A stretch of 64,000 nt of DNA from JAOUEA01 sp963825635 (GTDB taxonomy: Bacteria > Actinomycetota > UBA4738 > HRBIN12). Positions 9,397 through 18,819 of this stretch are shown here, piece by piece; the first letter of the stretch is position 1; every line of letters starts with the position of its first letter. Under the pieces are notes generated by a model. That model was not told the origin of the DNA. It saw only the letters and a program-made list of their open reading frames with translations, and did not search any database. The translations under genes and the position numbers were made by a program. Location of the stretch: NCBI GenBank assembly GCA_963825635.1, contig CAWGTU010000001.1, positions 1,755,800 through 1,819,799 of the forward strand. The letters run 5' to 3'.

Positions 9397-11049
9397 TCAA
9401 TCCTCGAACGAGCGGTACCAGCGACCCCCGTTGTACTCGGCCACGACCGACTTCCCGTCGGCCTCGCCGAGGAACCGGATGCGTTGCGGATCGCGTTCTG
9501 CGCCCACGGCGAACCACCCGTCACCAAGCGGGGTCAGGGTCCGGGCCCCGATCGCCCCCGCCACCTCGTAGGGCCACTGCAGCACGAGTGCGCCCTTGCG
9601 GGCCAGGATGCGCATCACGGGGGCCCACGGGTCATTGTTGCGATAGAGGCCGGGCGCGCCCCGCAGCGGTTCGGGGAGGTCGGCGGGCTCCGCGACGGCG
9701 GTCCCCTCACGCCGGAACCACGTCGATCCGTGGAACGCCTCGGCCACGGTCCCACCGGTGTCGCGCACGAACTCCAACGGGAAGCGATCGAGCGCGTCGT
9801 GGACGACGAGGAACCCGTCGCCCGGCTCGGGCTCCAGGGGGTCGCGCTCGAGGCGCACGGTGAGGGGACCGATCGTGACCGCCAGGCCGTCCTCGACGGA
9901 AGCGACGTCGAGCGTCCGGCCGTCGTCACCGAAGTATCGGCCCACGTACTCCTCCGCCCTCCCGATCGCGGTGGGGGCGGACGGCGCCCAGATCGGCGGG
10001 GTCTCGGTGCCGGCGAGACCAGCGCGCACCGCGGCGAGCGCGTACGCGGCGACCGAGCGCTTGTCGCCGCCACCGTTCTGCAGGATCACGAGCCCGAGGC
10101 CCTCGTCGGGCGACGTCGCGAGCAGCGCCGTGTACCCGACCATGCCACCGGAGTGCGCGATCCATCGATGGCCGTCGACGGCTTCCTGCGACAAGCCGTA
10201 GGCGTACCGGCCACCCTCGCCGTCGTCGGCCCCGCCGTCGGTCAGCATCGAGAACATCGCGTCGGTCATGATGCGGCCGCCCCGGCCGTCGGGCACGTCG
10301 CCTCGCGCGAGGAGCAGCCGCGCGTACGCGGCCATGTCGATCGCGTCGGACGTGATGGAGCCGTCGGCCGTGTTCGACACGATGCGCTCGGCGGGCGACA
10401 GCGTGTGGCGCAGCTGCGGAGGTCGGTCCCACCGGGTCGGCTCGTAGCCCACGGCGGTCGTCAGGTACTCCTGCTCCGTGATACGGGCGACGGAGTGTCG
10501 CATGCCGAGCGGACCGAAGAGGCGCTCGGCGATCAGCTCCTCGATGGTCGATCCCGTCACCCGCTCGAGACAGGCGCCGACGATCTTCCACCCGTCGTTC
10601 GAGTACCAGAACCGCTCCCCTGGGGCGGTCGTGGGCGGGAACTGCCGAGCCAACCAGAGCGCGCCGTGGAGCGTGGGCGCGTCCTCGGTGCCGATCGCGA
10701 GACCGGATGTGTGCTGCATCAGGTGGTGCAGGGTGATCGGTCCGAACGGCTCGGGGAGCTCGAGCCACGGCAGGATCTCGTTCACGCTGACGTGCAGATC
10801 GAGGCGGCCGGCTGCGGCTTCCTGCACCGCGACGATGCCTGCGAACGACTTGGAGATCGACCCGATCTGGAACCGCGTCTCGGGCCGGACGGGCGTGCCC
10901 GAAGCCACGTCGGCCATGCCGCGGACGGCCACCCCGAGGATCTCCTCACGGTCGGTGATCGCGAGGACCGCGCCGGCGGCGTGCGAGGACTCGAGATGAT
11001 GCTCGAGGGCCGCCCCGATGCGGTCGAAGGCCTCCTGCAGGCCGGGCAT
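9397..11049 (-). CDS. Serine hydrolase of the class C beta-lactamase/esterase family
   Basis: It has 550 residues. The three signatures of the penicillin-binding superfamily are present: SISK (nucleophile Ser and Lys), YSN in WYSNDGWKIVG, and HSG in IAHSGGMVGY. The N-terminal part of about 360 residues is the catalytic domain. The C-terminal part of about 190 residues matches the beta-barrel extension found in many of these peptidases/esterases. No signal peptide is seen, so a cytoplasmic peptidase or esterase is more likely than a secreted beta-lactamase. The start at 11049 (MPGLQEAF) is preferred over a longer frame that would run into ndk. Confidence 0.85.
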   Translation of the reverse strand: MPGLQEAFDRIGAALEHHLESSHAAGAVLAITDREEILGVAVRGMADVASGTPVRPETRFQIGSISKSFAGIVAVQEAAAGRLDLHVSVNEILPWLELPEPFGPITLHHLMQHTSGLAIGTEDAPTLHGALWLARQFPPTTAPGERFWYSNDGWKIVGACLERVTGSTIEELIAERLFGPLGMRHSVARITEQEYLTTAVGYEPTRWDRPPQLRHTLSPAERIVSNTADGSITSDAIDMAAYARLLLARGDVPDGRGGRIMTDAMFSMLTDGGADDGEGGRYAYGLSQEAVDGHRWIAHSGGMVGYTALLATSPDEGLGLVILQNGGGDKRSVAAYALAAVRAGLAGTETPPIWAPSAPTAIGRAEEYVGRYFGDDGRTLDVASVEDGLAVTIGPLTVRLERDPLEPEPGDGFLVVHDALDRFPLEFVRDTGGTVAEAFHGSTWFRREGTAVAEPADLPEPLRGAPGLYRNNDPWAPVMRILARKGALVLQWPYEVAGAIGARTLTPLGDGWFAVGAERDPQRIRFLGEADGKSVVAEYNGGRWYRSFED

Positions 11050-11065
11050 GTCGGGTGGCCCGCCG

Positions 11066-11473
11066 TCAGGCGCCGAAGAACAGCGCGAGCTCGCGCTCGG
11101 CCGACTCCGGGGAGTCACTGCCGTGCACGATGTTCTCGCCGATCTCGGTGGCGAAGTCACCTCGGATCGACCCGGGGGGCGCCTCGACGGGGTTCGTCGG
11201 TCCCATCAGCGTGCGCCAGCAGGTGATCGCGTCGTCGCCGGTGATCCTCGCCACCACCACCGGCCCGCTCGTGATGAAGTCGACGAGTTCACCGAAGAAT
11301 GGTTTCTCGCGGTGTTCGCCGTAGTGCTCCTCCGCCGTCGGCCGGGGGATCGTGAACAGCCGCATCTCCTCGATCGCGAGACCCTTGGCCTCGACGCGCC
11401 GCAGCACCTCCCCCACGAGACCTCGGCGCACGCCGTCGGGCTTCACGATCAACAGGGTGGATTCGGTCGCCAT
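11066..11473 (-). CDS. ndk: Nucleoside diphosphate kinase
   Basis: Transfers the terminal phosphate between nucleoside di- and triphosphates via a phosphohistidine. It has 135 residues, standard length. The N-terminal LLIVKPDGVRRG and the active-site NIVHGSDS with His117 are clear, as is GPTNPVEAPPGSIRGDF. The ATG at 11473 (MATESTLL) is chosen because the family begins there. It lies between folC and the serine hydrolase, all on the minus strand, in the common actinobacterial order valS-folC-ndk. Confidence 0.97.
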   Translation of the reverse strand: MATESTLLIVKPDGVRRGLVGEVLRRVEAKGLAIEEMRLFTIPRPTAEEHYGEHREKPFFGELVDFITSGPVVVARITGDDAITCWRTLMGPTNPVEAPPGSIRGDFATEIGENIVHGSDSPESAERELALFFGA

Positions 11474-11527
11474 CTGCTTCGTCGGTCTCCTCGGGATCGA
11501 GCCGGGCACGGAGGCCGGCGCGGTGGC

Positions 11528-12814
11528 TCAGGTGGTCAGGCCGAGCGCCCGGCGGGCGTCGGCGACAGTGTACAGAGAGCCCGTCACGCAGATGAGATCC
11601 CCTGGGGTCGCAGCCGCCCTGGCCGCCTCGAGCGCCTCGGCGACCGAGTCGTGGATCGTGACGGGCGTGCCTTCGACGCCGAACGCCTCGGCGATCGGTG
11701 TGGCGTCACCGGTTCGCTCGCTCTCGTTGCGGGCCGCGTAGGCCACGTCGACGAGCGGGGCGAGCTGGGCGGCGATGCCGGCCACGTCCTTGCTCGCACC
11801 GATCGAGAGCACGAGGTGCAGGCGCTCCCAGAGGAAGAACTCTCGCAGCGCGACCGCGAGCGCCTCGGCGCCGGCGGGGTTGTGCGCACCGTCGAGCACG
11901 ATCGCCGGCTGCCGTCCGACGACCTCGAGGCGCCCGTGCCACCGCACGCCCGCGAGCGCGTCTCGCAGCGCTCCTTCCTCCAGCGCCTCGCCGAGCAGCG
12001 ACTCGCACGCCACCAGCGCCGCCGCCGCGTTGCGGACCGCGTGCTCGCCGAACAGCGGCAGGTACAGATCGTCGTACGAGGCGTGCAGGCCTCGCACCGC
12101 GAACGCCTGACCGCCCACCGCCTGCAGGCGTTCGGTGACCTCCCAATCGCGGAACTCGAGCGACAGCGCGGCGCCGACCTGCTCGCATCGCGCCTCGATC
12201 ACGGCGAGTGCCTCGGCTTCCTGTTCGCGCACGACCACGGCCTTCCCGTCCTTGATGATGCCGGCCTTCTCCCCCGCGACCTCGGTCAACGTCGCACCCA
12301 GCTCCGGATGGTCGAGGCCGATCGGGGTGATCACCGCGACGTCGCTCGAGATGAGGTTCGTCGCATCCCAGGTTCCACCCATGCCGACCTCGAAGACGCC
12401 GAGGGCGACCGGCTTGTCGGCGAACCACAGGTACGCGAACGCCGTCAGCGCCTCGAAGTAGGTCACCCGCTCCTCGGACCGGTCGTCGACGAGCTCCAGG
12501 AACGGCTGCAGGTGCGTGAACTCCTCGGCGAACTCCTTCTCGGAGACGTCGACGCCGCAGACCGACAGACGCTCGGTCACGGACTCGAGATGCGGTGAGG
12601 TGTACAGACCCGTCGTGAGCCCGTGGGCGCACGCGATCTCGGTGGCGACCCGGGCGGCCGTACCTTTGCCGTTCGTGCCGGTGACGTGGATCGTCGGGTA
12701 CGACAGCTGCGGATCGTCCAGGTAGGTCGCGAGCGCCAGGATGCGCGACAGATCGGGCACCATGCGCGTCTCCTTGCGATCCTCGAGTGCGGAGAGCGAT
12801 GCAGCGTAGTCCAT
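11528..12814 (-). CDS. folC: Bifunctional folylpolyglutamate/dihydrofolate synthase
   Basis: ATP-dependent addition of glutamate to folates (and to dihydropteroate). It has 428 residues. The P-loop THVTGTNGKGT-type motif appears as IHVTGTNGKGTAAR, with SPHLESVTERL, the Mur-ligase-like GMGGTWDATN and the C-terminal DGAHNPAG also present. The start at 12814 (MDYAASLSALEDR) lies 8 bases after the valS stop. Folate polyglutamates also serve the pterin-dependent methyltransferase coded elsewhere in this window, but no regulatory link is visible. Confidence 0.95.
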   Translation of the reverse strand: MDYAASLSALEDRKETRMVPDLSRILALATYLDDPQLSYPTIHVTGTNGKGTAARVATEIACAHGLTTGLYTSPHLESVTERLSVCGVDVSEKEFAEEFTHLQPFLELVDDRSEERVTYFEALTAFAYLWFADKPVALGVFEVGMGGTWDATNLISSDVAVITPIGLDHPELGATLTEVAGEKAGIIKDGKAVVVREQEAEALAVIEARCEQVGAALSLEFRDWEVTERLQAVGGQAFAVRGLHASYDDLYLPLFGEHAVRNAAAALVACESLLGEALEEGALRDALAGVRWHGRLEVVGRQPAIVLDGAHNPAGAEALAVALREFFLWERLHLVLSIGASKDVAGIAAQLAPLVDVAYAARNESERTGDATPIAEAFGVEGTPVTIHDSVAEALEAARAAATPGDLICVTGSLYTVADARRALGLTT

Positions 12815-12822
12815 CGGAAGGC

Positions 12823-15393
12823 TCAGCCCCGTGTGCCGTCCGGCGACGGCTCGGAGGGCGGAGCGAGCACGGTCTCGACCGTGAACGCGTCGGCCTCGGC
12901 CTGATCGATCGCCCGGATGTTGCCCGCCTCCCGCAGGTCGGCAGTGGTCTGGCTCAGCAGGCGCAGCCGATCCTGGGTGTCGTGCACGGTGATCGAGTCG
13001 ACCGGCGTCTTCAGCGACACCTTCGCGAGCGCCTTCTCCTTGCGCACGGCCGAGAGCACGGCCGCGGCCACCTCGTAGATCGCCGGGTCGCAGTCGGTTC
13101 GCCCCAACGCCTCGGCGGCGAGCGGCCACGACGCCCGATGCACCGACCCCTCGCGCCACCACGACCAGACCTCCTCGGTCACGTAGGGGAGGAACGGTGC
13201 GAACAGGCGCAGCAGCACGTCGAGCGCGGCTCGCAGGGCGCCGACCGCCGACGCTGCCCCCTCGGGGCCGTGCGCGCCGTAGGCGCGTTGCTTCACGAGC
13301 TCGAGGTAGTCGTCGGTGAACCCCCAGAAGAATCGTTCGACGCCGTCGAGCGCCTTCGAATGCTCGTAGGCGTCGAGCGCCTCGGTGGCCTCGTCCACCA
13401 CCGACGCGAGGGTTCCCAGCATCGCCCGGTCCACCGGTTCGGTCACCTCGCCGGGCGTGGCCTCCATCGAGAGCACGAACCGCGAGGCGTTCAGGATCTT
13501 GATCGCGAGACGACGGCCGACCTTCATCTGCTGGTCGTCGATCGCCGCGTCGTATCCGAGACGAGCGCTCGCCGCCCAGTACCGCACGGCGTCGGCGGAG
13601 TGGCGCTCGAACACCTCGGTCGGCACGACCACGTTCCCTTTCGACTTCGACATCTTCTTGCGGTCGGGGTCGAGCACGAAGCCGCTGATCGCGGCGTTCG
13701 TCCACGGCAGCGAGTCGTGCTCGAGATGGGCGCGCAGCACCGTGTAGAACAGCCAGGTGCGGATGATGTCGTGCGCCTGCGGTCGCAGGTCCATCGGGAA
13801 GAGCCGCTGGAACAGGTCGGGGTCGTCCTCCCATCGCGCGGCGATCTGAGGCGAGAGCGACGACGTCGCCCACGTGTCCATCACGTCGGGGTCCCCGGCG
13901 AATCCACCGGGCACACCGCGCTGATCTGCCGAGTAGCCGGGCGGCACGTCGTCGAGCGGATCGACCGGGAGCACGGCTTCCTCGGGCAGGATCGGCTGGT
14001 CGTAGACCGGCTCCCCGGCGGCGTCGAGCGCGAACCACACGGGGAAGGGCACGCCGAAGTACCGCTGCCGGCTGACCGCCCAGTCCTGGTTCAGCCCCTC
14101 GACCCAACTGGCGAATCGCGAGCCCATGAACCCCGGGTGCCACTCGATCTGATGCCCACGCTCGAGCAACGCGTCCTTGAACTCGAGCGTCTTCACGAAC
14201 CACTGGCGGCTCGAGATCACCTCGAGAGGGCGGTCGCCCTTCTCGTAGAACTTCACGACGTGCTGCACGGCTTCCGGCTCCCCGACGAGCCAGCCGCCGT
14301 CGCGGAGCAGCTCGACGATCTGCTTGCGTGCCTGCTTCGCCCCTTTACCCTCGAGCTGCGCCATCGCCGCGTTGGCCGCCTCGGCATCGCGCGACTCCCA
14401 CCCCGGCTCGCCGAACCGGCCGGCGGCGAGCGTCCCGTCCCGGCGCACGACCACCCTCGCAGGCAGCCCGAGGTCACGCCACCACACGACGTCGGTGACG
14501 TCGCCGAACGTGCAGATCTGCGCCGCGCCGGTTCCCTTCTCGGGATCGGCGAGCTCGTGCGCGACCACCGGCACCGGCACGCGGAACACCGGCGTGAGCG
14601 CGGTCGCGCCGACCAGGGGCGCGTATCGCTCGTCCTCGGGGTTCACGACGAGGGCGACGCACGCCGGGATCAGCTCCGGGCGCGACGTCTCGATCTCGAT
14701 CCGGCCGGTCCCGTCTTCCAGGTCGAACGCGACCCGGTGGTAGGTACCCGCGACCTCCCGATCCTCGATCTCGGCCTGCGCGACCGCCGTGCGGAAGTCG
14801 ACGTCCCACATCGTGGGCGCCTCGGCCGTGTAGGCGAGCCCGCTGCGCACGAGCCGGAGGAAGGCGCGTTGCGACGCGCGACGGGAGACCTCGCCGATCG
14901 TCGTGTAGGTCTGACGCCAGTCGACCGACAGCCCCAGCCGTCGGAACAACGTCTCGAAGGCCTTCTCGTCCTCGGTGGTGAGCCGCTCGCAGAGCTCGAT
15001 GAAGTTCGGGCGACTGACCGCGACGGGGCCGTCGTCGGGCCGCTCCAGCTTCGAGACGTCGAACGCGGGATCGGCCGGCAGCGAGGGATCGCAGCGGACG
15101 CCGAAGTAGTTCTGCACGCGCCGCTCCGTGGGCAGGCCGTTGTCGTCCCAGCCCATCGGGTAGAAGACCTCGTCGCCACGCATGCGCCGGTAGCGCGCCA
15201 CGAGGTCCGTATGTGTGTACGACATCACGTGGCCGATGTGCAGCGACCCGCTCGCCGTGGGCGGCGGGGTGTCGATCGCGAAGACCTGATCCCTCGTCTT
15301 CGTGCGATCGAAGTGGTAGGTGCCTGCGGCTTCCCACCACTCGTCCCACTTCGCTTCCAGACCGTCGAGCGACGGCTTCTCGGGCACGCTCAT
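12823..15393 (-). CDS. valS: Valyl-tRNA synthetase
   Basis: Charges tRNA-Val. It has 856 residues. The class I signatures are SLHIGHVM (HIGH) near residue 50 and KKMSKSKGN (KMSKS) near residue 580. The editing CP1 domain lies between them. MGWDDNGLPTERRVQN is the variant found in the archaeal-like ValS form common in actinobacteria. The start at 15393 (MSVPEKPS) is chosen because upstream codons show no synthetase homology. A TAGACT element (complement of 15401-15406) lies 7 bases upstream, suggesting a leaderless transcript. Confidence 0.96.
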   Translation of the reverse strand: MSVPEKPSLDGLEAKWDEWWEAAGTYHFDRTKTRDQVFAIDTPPPTASGSLHIGHVMSYTHTDLVARYRRMRGDEVFYPMGWDDNGLPTERRVQNYFGVRCDPSLPADPAFDVSKLERPDDGPVAVSRPNFIELCERLTTEDEKAFETLFRRLGLSVDWRQTYTTIGEVSRRASQRAFLRLVRSGLAYTAEAPTMWDVDFRTAVAQAEIEDREVAGTYHRVAFDLEDGTGRIEIETSRPELIPACVALVVNPEDERYAPLVGATALTPVFRVPVPVVAHELADPEKGTGAAQICTFGDVTDVVWWRDLGLPARVVVRRDGTLAAGRFGEPGWESRDAEAANAAMAQLEGKGAKQARKQIVELLRDGGWLVGEPEAVQHVVKFYEKGDRPLEVISSRQWFVKTLEFKDALLERGHQIEWHPGFMGSRFASWVEGLNQDWAVSRQRYFGVPFPVWFALDAAGEPVYDQPILPEEAVLPVDPLDDVPPGYSADQRGVPGGFAGDPDVMDTWATSSLSPQIAARWEDDPDLFQRLFPMDLRPQAHDIIRTWLFYTVLRAHLEHDSLPWTNAAISGFVLDPDRKKMSKSKGNVVVPTEVFERHSADAVRYWAASARLGYDAAIDDQQMKVGRRLAIKILNASRFVLSMEATPGEVTEPVDRAMLGTLASVVDEATEALDAYEHSKALDGVERFFWGFTDDYLELVKQRAYGAHGPEGAASAVGALRAALDVLLRLFAPFLPYVTEEVWSWWREGSVHRASWPLAAEALGRTDCDPAIYEVAAAVLSAVRKEKALAKVSLKTPVDSITVHDTQDRLRLLSQTTADLREAGNIRAIDQAEADAFTVETVLAPPSEPSPDGTRG

Positions 15394-15513
15394 GGGGCGC
15401 AGTCTACGGAACGGCTCACGGCGCGAAGCACCGGCCCCCCACGCGCGGTGCCGTTGCCCCCGCCCGGTGCAGTAGGCTGCGGACCGCACCACTTCGACCG
15501 AAAGGAGTACGCG
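15394..15513. promoter_or_regulatory. Divergent promoter region valS / SHOCT protein
   Basis: On the minus strand, TAGACT (15401-15406 read in reverse) ends 7 bases before the valS ATG. On the plus strand, TAGGCT at 15473-15478 precedes GAAAGGAG (15500-15507), a strong ribosome binding site that fixes the TTG start at 15514. One gene therefore seems leaderless and the other has a leader. Confidence 0.5.
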
Positions 15514-15903
15514 TTGCTCGCAGAGATCGATTTCGGCGAGATCCTGTGGACCACGGTCGTGATCTTCTTCATGGTCATGTACCTGATGATCCTGTTCAGG
15601 GTCATCTTCGACATCTTCCGCAACCACCAGATGTCGGGCGGTATGAAGGCCGTGTGGCTGATCGCGCTGCTGTTCCTTCCGTTCCTCACGCTGTTCATCT
15701 ACGTGATCGTGCACGGCAAGGACATGGCGCAGCGGGATGTGGCACAGCAGAAGGCGGCCGAGGCCGACTTCCAGCAGTACGTGCAGAAGGCCGCCGCCGA
15801 CGCCGGGCCTTCCGGCGAGATCGCCAAGGCCAAGGAGCTGCTCGACTCCGGAGCGATCAGCCAGGAGGAGTTCGACGCGCTGAAGAAGAAGGCGCTCTCC
15901 TGA
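15514..15903 (+). CDS. Small membrane protein with PLDc_N-like helices and C-terminal SHOCT motif
   Basis: It has 129 residues with a TTG start, supported by AAAGGAG six bases upstream. Residues about 8-35 and 45-70 are two membrane helices in the pattern of the phospholipase-D N-terminal (PLDc_N) membrane anchor. The C-terminal 30 residues, GEIAKAKELLDSGAISQEEFDALKKKAL, are a SHOCT (short C-terminal) domain, an oligomerisation module of unknown role. No enzyme domain is present. It ends at a strong terminator shared with the convergent META gene. Confidence 0.8.
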   Translation: MLAEIDFGEILWTTVVIFFMVMYLMILFRVIFDIFRNHQMSGGMKAVWLIALLFLPFLTLFIYVIVHGKDMAQRDVAQQKAAEADFQQYVQKAAADAGPSGEIAKAKELLDSGAISQEEFDALKKKALS

Positions 15904-15928
15904 GCTGAACGCACCGCATCGGTATCAC

Positions 15929-15962
15929 GCAGGAGCCCGGCCGACATCGGCCGGGCTCCTGC
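15929..15962. terminator. Bidirectional hairpin terminator
   Basis: A perfect 16-bp inverted repeat (arms 15929-15944 and 15947-15962) contains AGGAGCCCGGCCGA and its complement with a 2-base centre. It stands between convergent genes ending at 15903 and 15966. No T-tract is present. Confidence 0.85.
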
Positions 15963-15965
15963 GCG

Positions 15966-16778
15966 TCACGACGCGACGAGCGAGAGCAGGAACGCGCCGT
16001 CGCCGTCGGACCACGTCATCGTCGACCCATCGATCCGGTACGACGCCGTCGCCTCGATCGCCGCGAGTATCGTGGCCTCCTGCTCGGCCACGTCGGGCTG
16101 GCACGCCATCTTCGTAGTCGCGACGGCGCCGAACGAGATCGCGCCCTCGCTCGCGTCGCCGCTCGTCTCGTACCCGCCCGTCATGCGGTTGCAGCCGGTG
16201 GTGCCGGAGAGGGAGCCCGCGTCGAGCGAGACGTCGGCGTCGGCCCCAGCGATCGTCGACGAGACCGCACCGCCACCGATCGCGAGGCCGTCGATGCGCC
16301 ACCGCGTGCCCTCGAGGGCGACCGGGACCTCGGCGTCGTACGTGAGCGTGGTCTCCCCTCCTGTCAGCACCAGCCCCGCGCCCTCGTCGACCACCTCCGA
16401 GGCGTCGAGCTCGGCGAGGGCGGCGATGTAGGCGGCCTCAACCTGCATCAACGGTTCCTCGCACGCCATCTGCGTCGTCGCGCCCGGCTCGATCGTGAGG
16501 GCGCCGCCGTCACCCTCGGTGTAGCTGCCCGCGAACGAGTTGCAGCCGGCGGCCCCGCTGGCGGTGCCGTCGTCCTCGAACCGGATCGTCACCCTGGTCT
16601 CGGGCGGCACGACCTCGTCGATCAGCGCCTCCACCGAGGCGACGTCGAGGATCCACGTCGTGCCGACGATCGATGGAGCCGCGTCGTCACCCCCGGCATC
16701 GTCGCCGGCATCGTCGGCGCAGCCCGCGATCAAGAGCGCCAGGCAGGCCGCGACGATCGGGGCGGTGCCCTGCCTCAG
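15966..16778 (-). CDS. Putative lipoprotein with two META (HslJ-like) domains, probable CTG start
   Basis: Cell-envelope lipoprotein with two tandem META domains, each carrying the GTTGCN/AAGCNSF-type core and an MAC motif (residues about 45-140 and 150-265). META domains occur in HslJ (heat-shock, novobiocin tolerance) and in secreted protease inhibitors. From the first ordinary start (TTG at 16733) the protein would begin at the lipobox itself. Reading from CTG at 16778 gives RQGTAPIVAACLALLIAGC, a complete lipoprotein signal, and this CTG overlaps the preceding stop as CTGA. The CTG start is inference and the domain call is sequence-based. Confidence 0.72.
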   Translation of the reverse strand: MRQGTAPIVAACLALLIAGCADDAGDDAGGDDAAPSIVGTTWILDVASVEALIDEVVPPETRVTIRFEDDGTASGAAGCNSFAGSYTEGDGGALTIEPGATTQMACEEPLMQVEAAYIAALAELDASEVVDEGAGLVLTGGETTLTYDAEVPVALEGTRWRIDGLAIGGGAVSSTIAGADADVSLDAGSLSGTTGCNRMTGGYETSGDASEGAISFGAVATTKMACQPDVAEQEATILAAIEATASYRIDGSTMTWSDGDGAFLLSLVAS

Positions 16779-17359
16779 GCGGCGACCCCGGCCCCGGCCT
16801 CGAGCTTCGACTTCGCGTGACGGAGCTCGAACGCCATCACGATCTCACCGATGCCCTTGAAGATCGCCATGAACCCGACCCAGAACAGGATCAGCGAGAC
16901 CCGAGCCGGGTAGAACGATTGCGAGACCCACGCTGCGAGCAGGATCTCGAGGATGCCGACGGCCAGCCCCAACCCCCACACCGGGTTGGTGTCCCGTGAG
17001 AGCAGCGCGGCCACCACGGACATGGTCCCCATGAGGACCAGCAGCAGGCCCAGCACCGATGCGAGCGCGGTGACCGTGTCGATCGGGCGGAAGAACCCCC
17101 ACAACGCTCCTAGGATGAACAACACCCCCAGCGCGACGTGGACCCACTTCCAACCGCCCGAGAACGTGGCGGACGCGAGGAACTCGTTGATCGCAGCGCC
17201 CAGGAACATGAAGCCGATCAGGATGCCCACGGTCGCGACCGACATCCGGTCGAACTGGAACACGATCATGGCGATCAGCAGCCACGCGAGCCCCGTGATC
17301 AGGAACAGCCACCAGTTCTTCGCGAAGCCCGTGGCCTCGCGGCGGATATCAGCGTCCAT
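16775..17359 (-). CDS. HdeD/DUF308 family membrane protein
   Basis: It has 194 residues and six predicted membrane helices in the paired-helix pattern of the DUF308/HdeD family (WWLFLITGLAWLLIAMIVF, GILIGFMFLGAA, LGVLFILGALWGFF and so on). In enterobacteria HdeD helps acid resistance at high density; here the role is unknown. The stop overlaps the proposed CTG start of the META lipoprotein, so the two are probably one operon of envelope proteins. Confidence 0.82.
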   Translation of the reverse strand: MDADIRREATGFAKNWWLFLITGLAWLLIAMIVFQFDRMSVATVGILIGFMFLGAAINEFLASATFSGGWKWVHVALGVLFILGALWGFFRPIDTVTALASVLGLLLVLMGTMSVVAALLSRDTNPVWGLGLAVGILEILLAAWVSQSFYPARVSLILFWVGFMAIFKGIGEIVMAFELRHAKSKLEAGAGVAA

Positions 17360-17475
17360 CGGTTCCCCCCGTGTGTCGGAACGAGGGCGTCATCGCCCTC
17401 ACGGGCGAATCATGGAACGGGAACGGCGAGGATTCCAGCACCCGGCATTGCGCGGTCGAGCGACCCAGCGTCGAG

Positions 17476-18747
17476 CTAGGCGGTCTTCTCCTGGCGCTCG
17501 CTGCGCTTCTTCGTGGTCTTCGCGTGCGGCACCAAGGTGGGGTTCACGCCCGTGAGCACGACGTCCTTGTCGACGAGGCACTTCGTGACGTCCTCGCGCG
17601 AGGGCAGCTCGTACATCACGTTGAGCAGGACCTCTTCCATGATCGCGCGCAGCCCGCGCGCACCGGTGCCACGCATGATCGCCTGCTCGCTGATCGCACG
17701 CAGCGCGTCGTCCTTGAACTCGAGCTCGACGCCGTCGAACTCGAAGAAGCGCTGGTACTGGCGCACGAGGGCGTTCTTCGGCTTCGTGAGGATGTCGACC
17801 AGGGCGTCCTCGTCGAGGTTGTCGACGCTCGTGATCACCGGGAGGCGACCGACGAACTCGGGGATCAGGCCGAACTTCAGCAGGTCCTCGGGCAACACCT
17901 GGGAGAAGACCTCGCCGATGTCCTTGTCGGCACGAGAGACGACGTCGGCGCCGAAACCGACGCCCTTGCGCCCGATGCGGCTCTCGATGATCTTGTCGAG
18001 CCCGGCGAAGGCGCCGCCGCAGATGAACAGCACGTTGGTGGTGTCGATCTGGATGAACTCCTGGTGCGGGTGCTTGCGGCCACCCTGGGGCGGAACGCTC
18101 GCCTGCGTGCCCTCGAGGATCTTCAGCAACGCCTGTTGCACGCCCTCGCCGGAGACGTCGCGCGTGATCGACGGGTTCTCGCTCTTGCGCGCGACCTTGT
18201 CGATCTCGTCGATGTAGATGATGCCGGTCTCGGCCTTCTTGACGTCGTAGTCCGCGGCCTGGATCAGCTTCAGCAGGATGTTCTCGACGTCCTCGCCGAC
18301 GTACCCGGCCTCGGTGAGCGCCGTGGCGTCGGCGATCGCGAACGGCACGTTGAGCATGCGGGCGAGCGTCTGTGCCAGGTAGGTCTTGCCGCATCCGGTC
18401 GGCCCGAGGATCATGATGTTCGACTTCTGCAGCTCGACGTCGTCGGTCGTGGCGCCCACCTGGATGCGCTTGTAGTGGTTGTAGACCGCGACCGAGAGCA
18501 CCTTCTTCGCTCGCTCCTGGTCGACGACGTATTCGTCGAGGAACGAGAAGATCTCCTGCGGCTTGGGCAGCTCGTCGAGCTTCAGCTCGGTCGTCTCGGA
18601 GAGCTCTTCCTCGATGATCTCGTTGCAGAGGTCGATGCACTCGTCGCAGATGTAGACACCGGGGCCGGCGATCAGCTTCTTGACCTGCTTCTGGCTCTTC
18701 CCGCAGAAGGAGCACTTCAGCAGGTCGGAATCCCCGAACTTGGCCAT
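17476..18747 (-). CDS. clpX: ATP-dependent Clp protease ATP-binding subunit ClpX
   Basis: AAA+ unfoldase that feeds substrates to ClpP. It has 423 residues. The N-terminal zinc-binding domain has four cysteines (C12, C15, C33, C36). Walker A is GPTGCGKT, Walker B IIYIDEIDKV, the ClpP-binding IGF-type loop region lies near residue 270, and sensor 2 is GTGARGLR. It lies downstream of clpP on the minus strand with a hairpin between, so clpX may be partly independently transcribed. The 116-base gap to the HdeD-like gene holds nothing recognised. Confidence 0.97.
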   Translation of the reverse strand: MAKFGDSDLLKCSFCGKSQKQVKKLIAGPGVYICDECIDLCNEIIEEELSETTELKLDELPKPQEIFSFLDEYVVDQERAKKVLSVAVYNHYKRIQVGATTDDVELQKSNIMILGPTGCGKTYLAQTLARMLNVPFAIADATALTEAGYVGEDVENILLKLIQAADYDVKKAETGIIYIDEIDKVARKSENPSITRDVSGEGVQQALLKILEGTQASVPPQGGRKHPHQEFIQIDTTNVLFICGGAFAGLDKIIESRIGRKGVGFGADVVSRADKDIGEVFSQVLPEDLLKFGLIPEFVGRLPVITSVDNLDEDALVDILTKPKNALVRQYQRFFEFDGVELEFKDDALRAISEQAIMRGTGARGLRAIMEEVLLNVMYELPSREDVTKCLVDKDVVLTGVNPTLVPHAKTTKKRSERQEKTA

Positions 18748-18777
18748 CTGCCTCTCTTCCCTCTCCGACGGACCGAA

Positions 18778-18801
18778 CGGCCGGGTCTCGCGACCCGGCC
18801 G
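18778..18801 (-). terminator. Hairpin in the clpP-clpX gap
   Basis: Arms CGGCCGGGTC and its complement form a 10-bp perfect stem with a TCGC loop, 18 bases beyond the clpP stop and 30 bases before the clpX start on the minus strand. It could attenuate read-through into clpX or be a processing site. Confidence 0.55.
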
Positions 18802-18819
18802 ATATGTGTCAGCGCATTA

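Noticed and set aside
12787..15903. Very long open frame of over 1000 codons on the plus strand
   Set aside because: It is antisense to valS and arises from GC-rich codon structure. It lacks domains, while valS on the other strand has all synthetase motifs.
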